Origin: an uncultured Alphaproteobacteria bacterium
GTDB lineage: Bacteria; Pseudomonadota; Alphaproteobacteria; Rhizobiales; Hyphomicrobiaceae
Assembly: GCA_937950105.1 (NCBI GenBank)
Contig: CALFEM010000531.1
Span: 1 to 8,121, forward strand
Direction of reading: 5' to 3'
Length of the DNA stretch: 8,121 bases
Within the stretch, counting starts at the first letter, position 1. Each line of letters begins with the position of its first letter. The notes under the pieces were generated by a model. That model had not been told where the DNA came from and searched no databases. It saw only the letters and a program-made list of their open reading frames with translations. Positions 1-6,026 of the stretch are shown in pieces. A program made the translations under genes and the position numbers.

Positions 1-13
1 CCCCTTTTGTGAC

Positions 14-943
14 CTAAATGCCGAGCATCAGGCGGATGTTCTGCACCGCCGCGCCCGAAGCGCCCTTGCCGAGGTTGTCGAGTCGCGCCACCAGCACCGC
101 TTGCCGCAGCTTCTCGCTGCCGAACACGGCGAGCTGCATCTCGTCGCGACCCGCCAGCGTCTCCGCCGCAATGCGGCCCTTCAGCGTCCCGGCGTCGAGC
201 ACGCTGACCTGCGCCGAACCGTCATAGCGGGCGCGCAGCGTTTCATGGATGTCGGCCACGGCCGGCTTGCCCGGCAGCGTGTCGAGATGCAGCGGAACGC
301 TCACCAGCATGCCCTGGCGGAAGTTGCCGACGCTCGGCACGAAGATCGGCCGCCGCGTCAACGCAGCATACTTCTGGATCTCCGGCACGTGCTTGTGCTC
401 GAGACCAAGGCCGTACAGCTCGAACGCCGGCGCGGACTTCTCGACCTCGTAGGCGGCGATCATGCTTTTGCCGCCCCCCGAATAGCCGGAGACAGCGTTG
501 ATGGTCACCGCGTAATCGGCCGGCATCACGCCGGCATCGACCAGCGGCCGCAGCAGGGCAATGGCGCCGGTCGGATAGCAACCCGGGTTGGTAACGCGCG
601 TCGCCGCCGCGATCGCCCCGCCCTGCGCCGCCGTCATTTCGGAAAAGCCGTACGTCCAGCCTTCGGCGACGCGATGCGCGGTCGAAGCATCGACGATGCG
701 CGGCGCGGCGCTTCCCATCTCGTCCGCCAGCGCCACGGCTTCCTTTGCCGCGTCGTCCGGCAGGCACAGCACGACCAGATCGACCTCGCGCATCAGCTCG
801 GCACGCGCCTCGGGGTCCTTCCGCCGCTCCGGTGCGATCGAGCGCAGCTCGATGCCGCGCATGCCGGCGAGGCGCTCGCGGATTTCGAGGCCGGTGGTGC
901 CGGCTTCGCCGTCGATGAAAATGCGCGCTGCTTTGCTTGACAT
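14..943 (-). CDS. argC: N-acetyl-gamma-glutamyl-phosphate reductase (ArgC, type 2)
   Basis: ArgC catalyses the NADPH-dependent reduction of N-acetyl-glutamyl-5-phosphate to the semialdehyde, the third step of arginine synthesis, in the cytoplasm. The 309-residue protein has an N-terminal nucleotide-binding loop (IDGEAGTTGL, residues 10-19), the catalytic cysteine in NPGCYPTG (Cys122) and the histidine motif EHKHVPEI (His183, His185). Its length fits the short, type 2 ArgC of about 310 residues. I chose the ATG at 943 because GGAG lies 8 bases upstream of it. An in-frame GTG at 952 would add three residues, but it overlaps that ribosome-binding site. The stop is TAG at 14-16. A promoter with TTGACA lies upstream, so the gene is probably transcribed separately from terC. 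An rplM-rpsI-argC order is familiar from Rhizobiales genomes (recalled, not checked here). Confidence 0.96.
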   Translation of the reverse strand: MSSKAARIFIDGEAGTTGLEIRERLAGMRGIELRSIAPERRKDPEARAELMREVDLVVLCLPDDAAKEAVALADEMGSAAPRIVDASTAHRVAEGWTYGFSEMTAAQGGAIAAATRVTNPGCYPTGAIALLRPLVDAGVMPADYAVTINAVSGYSGGGKSMIAAYEVEKSAPAFELYGLGLEHKHVPEIQKYAALTRRPIFVPSVGNFRQGMLVSVPLHLDTLPGKPAVADIHETLRARYDGSAQVSVLDAGTLKGRIAAETLAGRDEMQLAVFGSEKLRQAVLVARLDNLGKGASGAAVQNIRLMLGI

Positions 944-981
944 CGTGCTCACTCCAAAGGGGAGGCGTTCGGAACGCGCGC

Positions 982-1009
982 CTTATGCGCCAACCCCCGC
1001 GATTGTCAA
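982..1009 (-). promoter_or_regulatory. Candidate argC promoter (TTGACA, 16 bp, CATAAG)
   Basis: Read on the minus strand, a perfect TTGACA (1009-1004) is followed after 16 bp by CATAAG (987-982), which matches TATAAT at four of six positions. This would start transcription near 975 and give a short argC leader of about 30 bases. The -35 box sits in the middle of the inverted repeat at 994-1018. Confidence 0.5.
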
Positions 1010-1018
1010 TCGCGGGGG
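994..1018. repeat. Perfect 11-bp inverted repeat between terC and argC
   Basis: The arms CCCCCGCGATT (994-1004) and AATCGCGGGGG (1008-1018) are perfectly complementary around a 3-base centre. The repeat lies 31 bases beyond the terC stop, so it could form a terminator hairpin for terC. No real T-run follows on the minus strand (TTGG only). It also spans the TTGACA -35 element of argC, so it could be an operator. The sequence does not decide between the two roles. Confidence 0.6.
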
Positions 1019-1049
1019 CCAGCCGTTCGCAAGCGTGGCCGTCGAAAAC

Positions 1050-1805
1050 TCAGCCGCCGATGCCGAGGCGGTGCTTGATGCCCTGCCAGATCGTTTCGGA
1101 GCAGCCGACGCCCCATGCCGCGCAGGCGACCTGGTGGCTGTCGCGATAGATCATGTCGAGCGCCACGTAGACGATGATGGCGAGACCGACCCAGGCGATC
1201 CAGGGATAGCGGTAGAGCAGCTTCGCTATGTAGGTCGAGGCCACCGCCATCAGCACGATGGCGAGCGCCAGGCCGATCACCAGCACCAGCGTCGATTCAC
1301 CAGCCGCGCCGGCCACTGCCAGCACGTTGTCGAGCGACATCGAGACGTCGGCGAGGATGATGGTCCACAGCGCCGACCAGAACGTCACTTCCTTGCCCGT
1401 GGTCACGTCGGACGCCAGGCTCGCCTCGACATCCTCGATCGAGTGGCCATTGGTGTCGGTGATCTGTCGATACATCTTCCAGGCGACGAACAGCAGCAGC
1501 AGGCCGCCGGCGAGCGTCAGGCCGATGATCTGCAGCATCTGCTGGGTGATGCCGGAGAACAGGATGCGCAGCACGACGGCGCCGGCGATGCCCCAGAAGA
1601 TGACCTTGGCGCGCATGTGCGGCGCCACCTTGGAGGCGGCGAGACCGACGACGATGGCGTTGTCGCCGGCCAGCGTCAGGTCGATCATCAGGATGTTGAA
1701 GAGGGCACCCCAGTGCGATCGCCACCACTCCGGCGAGGTCAGGTTTCCGAGTTCGGAGAAGAACGTCGAGAGCATTCCGCCTGCATCTGCGGCCAACAGC
1801 ACCAT
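1050..1805 (-). CDS. TerC family integral membrane protein, YjbE-like
   Basis: This 251-residue polytopic inner-membrane protein belongs to the TerC family (PF03741), YjbE-like branch. The family is linked to metal ion homeostasis, notably manganese efflux, and to tellurite resistance operons; the substrate here is not known. About seven hydrophobic segments are visible. The two halves each carry the acidic signature of the family: IDLTLAGDN (Asp42, Asp48) and ADVSMSLDN (Asp153, Asp159). A hydrophilic loop of about 30 residues (111-140) separates the halves. I start at the ATG at 1805 because an AGAGGA ribosome-binding site precedes it by 6 bases. An open frame continues to 2006 but crosses the rpsI terminator hairpin and is arginine- and proline-rich, so I reject it. 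The gene sits between rpsI and argC as a separate unit. I saw no yybP-ykoY manganese riboswitch upstream. Confidence 0.93.
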   Translation of the reverse strand: MVLLAADAGGMLSTFFSELGNLTSPEWWRSHWGALFNILMIDLTLAGDNAIVVGLAASKVAPHMRAKVIFWGIAGAVVLRILFSGITQQMLQIIGLTLAGGLLLLFVAWKMYRQITDTNGHSIEDVEASLASDVTTGKEVTFWSALWTIILADVSMSLDNVLAVAGAAGESTLVLVIGLALAIVLMAVASTYIAKLLYRYPWIAWVGLAIIVYVALDMIYRDSHQVACAAWGVGCSETIWQGIKHRLGIGG

Positions 1806-1828
1806 AGCGCATCCTCTTTCTGGGTCCT

Positions 1829-1845
1829 GCCCGGTTGGCCCGGGC
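1829..1845. repeat. Short inverted repeat in the terC leader
   Basis: GCCCGG (1829-1834) and CCGGGC (1840-1845) are complementary around 5 bases. The element lies 24-40 bases upstream of the terC start and could form a small hairpin in its leader. It may be chance in such GC-rich DNA. Confidence 0.3.
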
Positions 1846-1962
1846 GGAGGCTTGTCGGGTCGGTGACGGGGGCGGCCGCCGGGGCGAACGGCGGCGCGGT
1901 CGACCGCGGGCATTTGGCGGCGGCGTGTGCCACCGACAAGAGGGCAGGTGCTCGAAAAGCAG

Positions 1963-1990
1963 ACAGCCCGCGAAGGAATTCGCGGGCTGT
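1963..1990 (-). terminator. Rho-independent-type terminator after rpsI
   Basis: A perfect 12-bp stem, ACAGCCCGCGAA (1963-1974) with TTCGCGGGCTGT (1979-1990), closes a 4-base loop. On the minus strand it is followed by CTGCTTTTCG, a modest T-tract. It lies about 45 bases beyond the rpsI stop and should end the rplM-rpsI transcript and insulate terC from it. Confidence 0.78.
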
Positions 1991-2034
1991 CGTCGTCATG
2001 GTGCAAATGTGCCGCGGTAGCGCGGCCGTATCCG

Positions 2035-2526
2035 TCAGCGCTTCGAGAACTGGAAGCTGCGGCGGGCCTTGACGCGGCCGTACTTCTTGCGCTCGACGGT
2101 GCGGCTGTCGCGGGTGAGGAAGCCGCCGCGCTTCAGCACGCTGCGCAGCTCCGGCTCGTAATACGTCAGCGCCTTGGAGATGCCGTGACGGACGGCGCCG
2201 GCCTGCCCCGAGAGACCGCCACCGGCGACGGTGACGTTGATGTCGTACTGGTCGGCGCGGGCAGCGGCTTTGATCGGCTGCATCAGCATCATCTGCAGGA
2301 CCGGGCGCGCGAAGTACGCGGTGAAGTCCTTGTCGTTGATGGTGATCTTGCCGCGGCCCGGCTTCAGCCAGACGCGCGCGACGGCGTCCTTGCGCTTGCC
2401 GGTGGCGTAGGCGCGGCCCTGCTTGTCGAGCTTCTGCACGTGCACCGGGGCGGCGGCAGCCTCGGAGGTGCCGGCGCTGCCCTTGAGGGCGCTCAGGTCC
2501 TCGAGCGTTCTGGATTCAGTTGCCAT
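2035..2526 (-). CDS. rpsI: 30S ribosomal protein S9
   Basis: S9 is a small-subunit ribosomal protein whose basic C-terminal tail reaches the decoding region and contacts P-site tRNA. The 163-residue product shows the S9 core, including the [19 protein letters not shown] segment (residues 41-59), the glycine-rich [17 protein letters not shown] segment and the canonical ending [17 protein letters not shown]. It is about 30 residues longer than E. coli S9 because of a variable, alanine- and acid-rich N-terminal extension, as is usual in alphaproteobacteria. Its ATG lies two bases after the rplM TGA, so the two are translationally coupled, with GAGG just upstream as a ribosome-binding site. A hairpin terminator follows. 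Confidence 0.98.
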   Translation of the reverse strand: MATESRTLEDLSALKGSAGTSEAAAAPVHVQKLDKQGRAYATGKRKDAVARVWLKPGRGKITINDKDFTAYFARPVLQMMLMQPIKAAARADQYDINVTVAGGGLSGQAGAVRHGISKALTYYEPELRSVLKRGGFLTRDSRTVERKKYGRVKARRSFQFSKR

Positions 2527-2528
2527 CC

Positions 2529-2990
2529 TCAGGCCCTCGCATTCTTGCGGTTCAGCTTGGCGACGTCGAGCGCCACCGGGTTCTGCGCGGCGTGCGGATG
2601 CTCGGGGCCCTTGTAGACCTTGAGGTTACGCATCAGCTGGCGCTGCAGCGGGCCGCGCTTCAGCATGCGCTCGACGGCCTTCTCCAGCACGCGCTCGGGG
2701 AACTTGCCCTCGATGATCTGGCGCGGCGTACGGCTCTTGATGCCGCCCGGGAAGCCGGTGTGCCAGTGGTATTCCTTGTCCTCGTACTTGCGGCCCGAGA
2801 AGACGACCTTCTCGGCGTTGACGACGATGATGTTGTCGCCGCAGTCGACGTGCGGGGTGTAGATCGGGCGGTGCTTGCCCTTGAGGCGGGTGGCGATGAG
2901 AGCGGCGAGGCGGCCGACGACGAGACCGTCGGCGTCGATCACCACCCACTTCTTGTCCACCTCGCCGGGCTTGGCGACGAAGGTCTTCAT
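2529..2990 (-). CDS. rplM: 50S ribosomal protein L13
   Basis: L13 is an early-assembly large-subunit protein. The 153-residue product carries the family hallmarks: [16 protein letters not shown] near the N-terminus, [12 protein letters not shown] (51-62), a [12 protein letters not shown] segment (74-85) and [16 protein letters not shown] near the C-terminus. I take the ATG at 2990, with AGGAG about 9 bases upstream, as the start. The open frame runs on to a GTG at 3140, but that stretch lies in the promoter and leader. The gene is first in the rplM-rpsI operon, which has its own promoter near 3150 and a leader of about 125 bases. The leader could serve autogenous control, as known for L13 in other bacteria; here that is only inference. 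Confidence 0.98.
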   Translation of the reverse strand: MKTFVAKPGEVDKKWVVIDADGLVVGRLAALIATRLKGKHRPIYTPHVDCGDNIIVVNAEKVVFSGRKYEDKEYHWHTGFPGGIKSRTPRQIIEGKFPERVLEKAVERMLKRGPLQRQLMRNLKVYKGPEHPHAAQNPVALDVAKLNRKNARA

Positions 2991-3019
2991 AATCTGGCTC
3001 CTGGGCCGCGTTTCTGTGC

Positions 3020-3036
3020 GGCGGACGGGCCGCCGG
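3020..3036. repeat. Hairpin-forming repeat in the rplM leader
   Basis: CGGCGG and CCGCCG, separated by 5 bases (around 3020-3036), can form a GC-rich 6-bp hairpin in the rplM 5' leader, upstream of the ribosome-binding site. GACGG and CCGTC further upstream (about 3084-3107) could form a second weak stem. I do not recognise a known L13 leader motif. Confidence 0.3.
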
Positions 3037-3121
3037 CCGGACTGCCTCAGATTGTGGATCCCTGGCGGGGCGGCGGCGACGATGACGGGCGGAAGGCTCG
3101 CGCCGTCCGCTGTGCGCAGTT

Positions 3122-3150
3122 CAACTAGATTGAACCGCACGGCCTGTCAA
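3122..3150 (-). promoter_or_regulatory. Promoter of the rplM-rpsI operon
   Basis: On the minus strand a perfect TTGACA (3150-3145) is followed after 17 bp by TAGTTG (3127-3122), a weak -10. A strong -35 with a degenerate -10 is common for housekeeping promoters in alphaproteobacteria. Transcription would start near 3115, giving a leader of about 125 bases before the rplM ATG. Confidence 0.6.
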
Positions 3151-3200
3151 TGCACTTTCGATGTCGCGAGGCCGGAATTATACTGCAAATTCAATGATGC

Positions 3201-3250
3201 AGCGCGAGTGGTATCAGGATGCCGCAAGCACGGTAGTATGATACCGCGCT
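3201..3250. repeat. Interrupted inverted repeat between thioesterase gene and rplM promoter
   Basis: AGCGCG (3201-3206) and GTATCA (3211-3216) on the left pair with TGATAC (3239-3244) and CGCGCT (3245-3250) on the right. The 12 bp are broken only by a 4-base bulge. The inner part can add CCG/CGG (3222-3224 with 3231-3233). It lies 36 bases past the thioesterase stop and 50 bases upstream of the rplM -35 box. It could be a terminator without a T-run for the thioesterase gene, or a protein-binding site. A smaller dyad, CTGCA (3183-3187) with TGCAG (3198-3202), abuts it. Confidence 0.5.
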
Positions 3251-3285
3251 CTTGGCTGCGATGGCCGTCATCTCGCGATCGGGTG

Positions 3286-3759
3286 TCACGGGATCGAGTA
3301 GGTCGCTGTCGCGTGCGCCACCATGGCCTCGCCGCCCGCATCGAACAGGGCGACCTCGGCGACCACCAGCCGCCGCCCGACCTTGATGAGCCTGACGTCG
3401 GCGGTCAGCTCGCCTGGCTGCGGGCGCTTGAGGAAGTTGATGTTGAGCGAGGTCGTCACGGCCTGCAGCGCCGGCCGCCCGAGCGTCGCCAGGATGGCGA
3501 CGTAGATGCCGACATCGGCCAGCAGCACCATGGCCGGTCCGGAGATCGTCCCGCCCGGGCGCAGGTGATCGTCGCTCGCCGGCAGACGGACCCGCGCCGT
3601 GTTCGGACCGACGGCATCGATCAAGATCAGCTTGCCGCCGCGACCGACTTGAGGAAAATGCTCCCCCATCAGTTCGCCGACCTCGGCGAGCGAGAGCGCC
3701 GCGGCGGCGCCGGTCAGTCCCGGAGGCGAATCTGTTGCGGAAGACGGGGTGGGTTTCAT
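3286..3759 (-). CDS. PaaI-family hotdog-fold thioesterase
   Basis: This is a cytoplasmic acyl-CoA thioesterase-like protein of the PaaI/4HBT group, 157 residues from the chosen start. Visible hotdog features are LRPGGTISGPAMVLLADVGI (66-85), which covers the central helix with Asp82 at the usual position of the active-site acid, and the strand motif TTSLNINFLKRP (102-113). The C-terminal strands VVAEVALFDAGGEAMVAHATATY are also typical. Its thioester substrate cannot be predicted. The start is uncertain: the ATG at 3759 has no strong ribosome-binding site, and an in-frame GTG at 3810 would add 17 unconserved-looking residues. The gene runs towards rplM but appears separate from it, because a dyad and a promoter lie between. 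It is divergent from the secreted-protein gene at 3882. Confidence 0.88.
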   Translation of the reverse strand: MKPTPSSATDSPPGLTGAAAALSLAEVGELMGEHFPQVGRGGKLILIDAVGPNTARVRLPASDDHLRPGGTISGPAMVLLADVGIYVAILATLGRPALQAVTTSLNINFLKRPQPGELTADVRLIKVGRRLVVAEVALFDAGGEAMVAHATATYSIP

Positions 3760-3835
3760 CGTATTGTCGTCTTTGTCGTTGCTGTAGGTTGCGGCAGATG
3801 CGACGCCCACAGGGTGTGCGGGTTCAAGCGGGGCG

Positions 3836-3849
3836 CCGAGGTGCCTCGG
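3836..3849. promoter_or_regulatory. Inverted repeat upstream of first secreted-protein gene
   Basis: CCGAGG (3836-3841) and CCTCGG (3844-3849) form a perfect 6-bp dyad with a 2-base centre. It lies 32 bases before the ATG at 3882, in the divergent region shared with the thioesterase gene. It may be an operator; the 2-base spacing is too tight for a good RNA hairpin. Confidence 0.35.
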
Positions 3850-3881
3850 AACAGATCAAACAGACGAGGAAGGGAATCGCA

Positions 3882-4400
3882 ATGCGTGTTCATGGTCGGC
3901 TGATGGCGGTGATCGCGGCAGCGCTCGTCCTCGCTTTTGTGCCGCTCGCCGGACCGGCGGCGGCACAGGACGTCAACCAGATCCAGCTCAGCGAGGAGCA
4001 GGTCAAGGGCTTCGTGACGGCGCAGAAGGATCTCTCCGCCATCGCCGGCAAGCTGCAGGAAGCCGGTGACAAGCCGGACGCGGCGCTGGAGGCGGAACTC
4101 GAGACCATCGCCAAGAAGCACGGCTTCAAGAACTTCCAGGAACTCGACGATGTCGCCGCCAACGTGTCGATCGTCATGGCCGGCCTCGATCCGCAGACCG
4201 GCAACTTCACCGATCCCCAGGAGGCCTTGAAGAAGGAACTGGCGGACATCGAGGCGGATGCGTCGATCCCGGCTGAGGAGAAGAAGCAGCTGGTCGACGA
4301 GCTGACCGAAGCGATCAAGACGACGCCGCCGCTGAAGCACGCCGGCAACGTCGAGGTCATCAAGAAGCATCGGGCCGAGATCGAGGCGGCGCTGCAGTAG
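3882..4400 (+). CDS. Secreted protein of unknown family, paralogue A
   Basis: I do not recognise this 172-residue protein. It starts with a Sec signal peptide: basic n-region, hydrophobic stretch (about residues 8-22) and a likely cut after GPAAA, before QDV. The mature part is alanine- and charge-rich, predicted largely helical, without cysteines or transmembrane segments, so it should be periplasmic or exported. Distinct segments are LEAELETIAKKHGFKNFQEL, GLDPQTGNF, IPAEEKKQLVDEL and TTPPLKH. Start: the ATG at 3882 follows AGGAAGGGA at good spacing, and the signal peptide begins there; the upstream open frame is not used. The next gene, paralogue B, has exactly the same length and aligns without gaps over the mature region, with about half the residues identical by hand count. 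This points to tandem duplication. A hairpin follows the stop. Confidence 0.9.
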   Translation: MRVHGRLMAVIAAALVLAFVPLAGPAAAQDVNQIQLSEEQVKGFVTAQKDLSAIAGKLQEAGDKPDAALEAELETIAKKHGFKNFQELDDVAANVSIVMAGLDPQTGNFTDPQEALKKELADIEADASIPAEEKKQLVDELTEAIKTTPPLKHAGNVEVIKKHRAEIEAALQ

Positions 4401-4410
4401 CCGCTGCGCG

Positions 4411-4440
4411 CCGGGCGGCGGCAGCAGCCGCATCGCCCGG
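4411..4440 (+). terminator. Hairpin between the two secreted-protein genes
   Basis: CCGGGCG-GCGGC (4411-4422) pairs with GCCGC-CGCCCGG (4427-4440), interrupted only by a 2-base AT bulge. This gives 12 bp around the loop AGCA, starting 11 bases after the stop of paralogue A. The downstream tract TATCGCTGTTCTCGTTCC is only mildly T-rich, so termination may be partial. Confidence 0.5.
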
Positions 4441-4458
4441 TATCGCTGTTCTCGTTCC

Positions 4459-4473
4459 AACGTCATCGACGTT
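4459..4473. promoter_or_regulatory. Inverted repeat upstream of second secreted-protein gene
   Basis: AACGTC (4459-4464) and GACGTT (4468-4473) form a 6-bp dyad with a 3-base centre, 58 bases before the ATG of paralogue B. A perfect 10-bp palindrome, ACCTGCAGGT (4488-4497), follows. Either could be an operator. They do not resemble the dyad in front of paralogue A, so no shared regulator is indicated. Confidence 0.3.
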
Positions 4474-4531
4474 TCTAACGGTACACCACCTGCAGGTCCG
4501 CTATCCGCGCGACCCATTCCGGGAGTTCCAC

Positions 4532-5050
4532 ATGCGTATGCGCCCCTCGATGTCTATAGCCACGCTCGCTGTCGCGGCCGTCCTCGCTCTTTTGCCGGCG
4601 GCGCCGGCCGCAGCGCAGGAGTCGCAGCAGGTCAAGCTGACCGACGCGCTGGTGAAGAGCTATCTCGCCGCCTCCAAGGACCTCAAGGCCATCTCGCCGA
4701 AGCTCGAGGCAGCGGGCGAAAATGTCGATGCCAAGCTCGAGGCCGAGCTCGAGGGCATCGCCACAAAGGCCGGCTTCAAGAACTATGAGGAACTCGAGGA
4801 TGTCAGCTACACGCTGTCGCTTGTCCTCGACGGGTTCGATCCCGACTCGGGCGCGTTCGGAGAGCCCAAGAAGCAGCTCGAGAAGGAGCTGGCCGAGGTG
4901 AAGGCCGACAAGTCGATTCCGGCCGACGAGAAGAAGCAGCTCGTCGCGGACCTCGAGGAGTCGATCAAGTCGACGCCGCCGCTCCAGCACAAGGAGAACA
5001 TCGAGGTGGTGAAGAAGTACCGCGAGCAGCTTTCGCAGGGCAAGGATTGA
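4532..5050 (+). CDS. Secreted protein of unknown family, paralogue B
   Basis: This 172-residue exported protein is the tandem paralogue of the gene at 3882. The signal peptide (Arg2, Arg4; hydrophobic residues about 9-22) probably ends after PAAA, before QES. The mature chain matches paralogue A without gaps. Identical or nearly identical blocks include LEAELEGIATKAGFKNYEEL, a DPDSGAF turn segment, SIPADEKKQLVADLEE and STPPLQH followed by IEVVKKYRE. The lysine and glutamate content is very high and no cysteine or metal motif is seen, so an enzyme is not suggested; a helical binding or stress-related role is possible but unproven. GGGAG precedes the ATG at 4532; a second in-frame ATG two codons later is a possible alternative. 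A strong hairpin follows 51 bases after the stop. Confidence 0.9.
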   Translation: MRMRPSMSIATLAVAAVLALLPAAPAAAQESQQVKLTDALVKSYLAASKDLKAISPKLEAAGENVDAKLEAELEGIATKAGFKNYEELEDVSYTLSLVLDGFDPDSGAFGEPKKQLEKELAEVKADKSIPADEKKQLVADLEESIKSTPPLQHKENIEVVKKYREQLSQGKD

Positions 5051-5101
5051 GCCGAACTTGGCCCCGCCGGGAACGGGCAGGGTCCACGACGGTTTACGCA
5101 G

Positions 5102-5128
5102 GGGCGGCCGTGACAGTGACGGCCGCCC
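5102..5128 (+). terminator. Terminator after the second secreted-protein gene
   Basis: GGGCGGCCGT (5102-5111) and ACGGCCGCCC (5119-5128) form a perfect 10-bp stem with the 7-base loop GACAGTG. It is followed by GCTCCGTTTCTGC, a short T-tract. It separates the secreted-protein genes from the operon that starts at 5199. Confidence 0.65.
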
Positions 5129-5198
5129 GCTCCGTTTCTGCAACCTCGGGCGGCGGTGCCGCCTTCACAGCAACCCCGCCCGATCGAGTGAGATCGCC

Positions 5199-6026
5199 AT
5201 GCAGGAAAAAGTGCACGGCCTGGCGGCCGGCGAGGCCCCGCTCGTGCTGGTCGAGCGGCCGGAGCGCGGCATCGCCGTCGTGACGCTCAACAAGCCGGAA
5301 TCGCGCAACGCGCTGTCGCTCGGCATGATCGGGGCGCTGCACGAGGCCATCACGGCCCTCTCTGTCGATGCGTCCGTCTCGGCGATCGTGATCGCGGCGA
5401 AAGGCCCGGCGTTTTCGGCCGGCCACGACCTCAAGGAGCTGACCGCGCACCGCGCTGACGCCGACGGTGGGCGGTCCTTCTTCAAGGAGACCATGGATGC
5501 CTGTGCGGGGCTGATGCTCGCCATCGTCAATTCGCCGAAGCCGGTCATCGCGGCCGTCGAGGCGACCGCCACTGCGGCCGGTTGCCAGCTCGTCGCCACC
5601 TGCGATCTCGCGGTCGCGGCCGACACCGCCAAGTTCTGCACGCCGGGCGTGAACATCGGCCTGTTCTGCTCGACACCGATGGTGGCGCTCGCGCGCAACG
5701 TGCCGAGGAAGCGCGCCATGGAGATGCTGCTGCTCGGCGAGCTGATCTCGGCAGCCGAGGCGGCGGAGTATGGTCTCGTCAATCGCGCCGTCCCCGCCGC
5801 CGAGGTGATGGGTGCCGCGCTCGGATTCGCGCGCCGCATCGTCGCAAAGTCACCGGCGACGGTCGCCATCGGCAAGCAGGCATTCTACCGCCAGATCGAG
5901 CAGCCGCTCGCCGAGGCTTACACCTACGCGGCGGGCGTCATGGTCGAGAACATGCTGATCCGGGACGCGCAGGAAGGCATCGGCGCCTTCATCGACAAGC
6001 GCAAACCGGAGTGGAAGGGATGCTGA
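5199..6026 (+). CDS. Enoyl-CoA hydratase/isomerase family protein, ECHDC3-like
   Basis: This 275-residue crotonase-superfamily protein should bind acyl-CoA thioesters in the cytoplasm. The first oxyanion-hole segment is present (AFSAGHDLKEL, 71-81). The region GCQLVATCDLAVAADTAKF (128-146) followed by TPGVNIGLFCSTPMVALAR (148-166) matches my recollection of the ECHDC3-type subgroup. Measured against classical crotonase, the first catalytic glutamate (GGCEL) is Gln130 and the second (QPE) is Gly150, so ordinary enoyl-CoA hydration is doubtful although databases would name it a hydratase. The ATG at 5199 is chosen because the family-like sequence begins soon after it. The ribosome-binding site is weak (GAGTGAG), and the upstream frame crosses the preceding terminator. 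Its stop overlaps the start of the next gene by 7 bases, so it heads a three-gene operon. Confidence 0.92.
   Translation: MQEKVHGLAAGEAPLVLVERPERGIAVVTLNKPESRNALSLGMIGALHEAITALSVDASVSAIVIAAKGPAFSAGHDLKELTAHRADADGGRSFFKETMDACAGLMLAIVNSPKPVIAAVEATATAAGCQLVATCDLAVAADTAKFCTPGVNIGLFCSTPMVALARNVPRKRAMEMLLLGELISAAEAAEYGLVNRAVPAAEVMGAALGFARRIVAKSPATVAIGKQAFYRQIEQPLAEAYTYAAGVMVENMLIRDAQEGIGAFIDKRKPEWKGC

Noticed and set aside
101..940. Long plus-strand open frame opposite argC
   Set aside because: It is antisense to a clear argC, arginine- and histidine-rich with no domain; long open shadows are expected in GC-rich DNA.
1806..1962. yybP-ykoY manganese riboswitch upstream of terC
   Set aside because: No GGGGAGTAG-like core or matching partner sequence was found on the minus strand.
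1806..2006. N-terminal extension of the terC frame
   Set aside because: It crosses the rpsI terminator hairpin and encodes an arginine/proline-rich stretch; a good ribosome-binding site supports the start at 1805.
588..2072. 494-codon plus-strand open frame across argC and terC
   Set aside because: It overlaps two well-supported genes on the other strand and passes through promoters and a terminator; composition is not protein-like.
2991..3140. N-terminal extension of rplM from a GTG
   Set aside because: L13 begins at MKTF in the family pattern, and the extension lies in the leader and promoter.
3848..3881. EcfG-type stress promoter (GGAAC) before the first secreted-protein gene
   Set aside because: GGAAC is present at 3848-3852 but no CGTT follows at 16-17 bp.
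3756..4517. Minus-strand open frame opposite the first secreted-protein gene
   Set aside because: The plus-strand gene has a signal peptide, ribosome-binding site and a paralogue; the antisense frame shows repeated leucine/arginine bias only.
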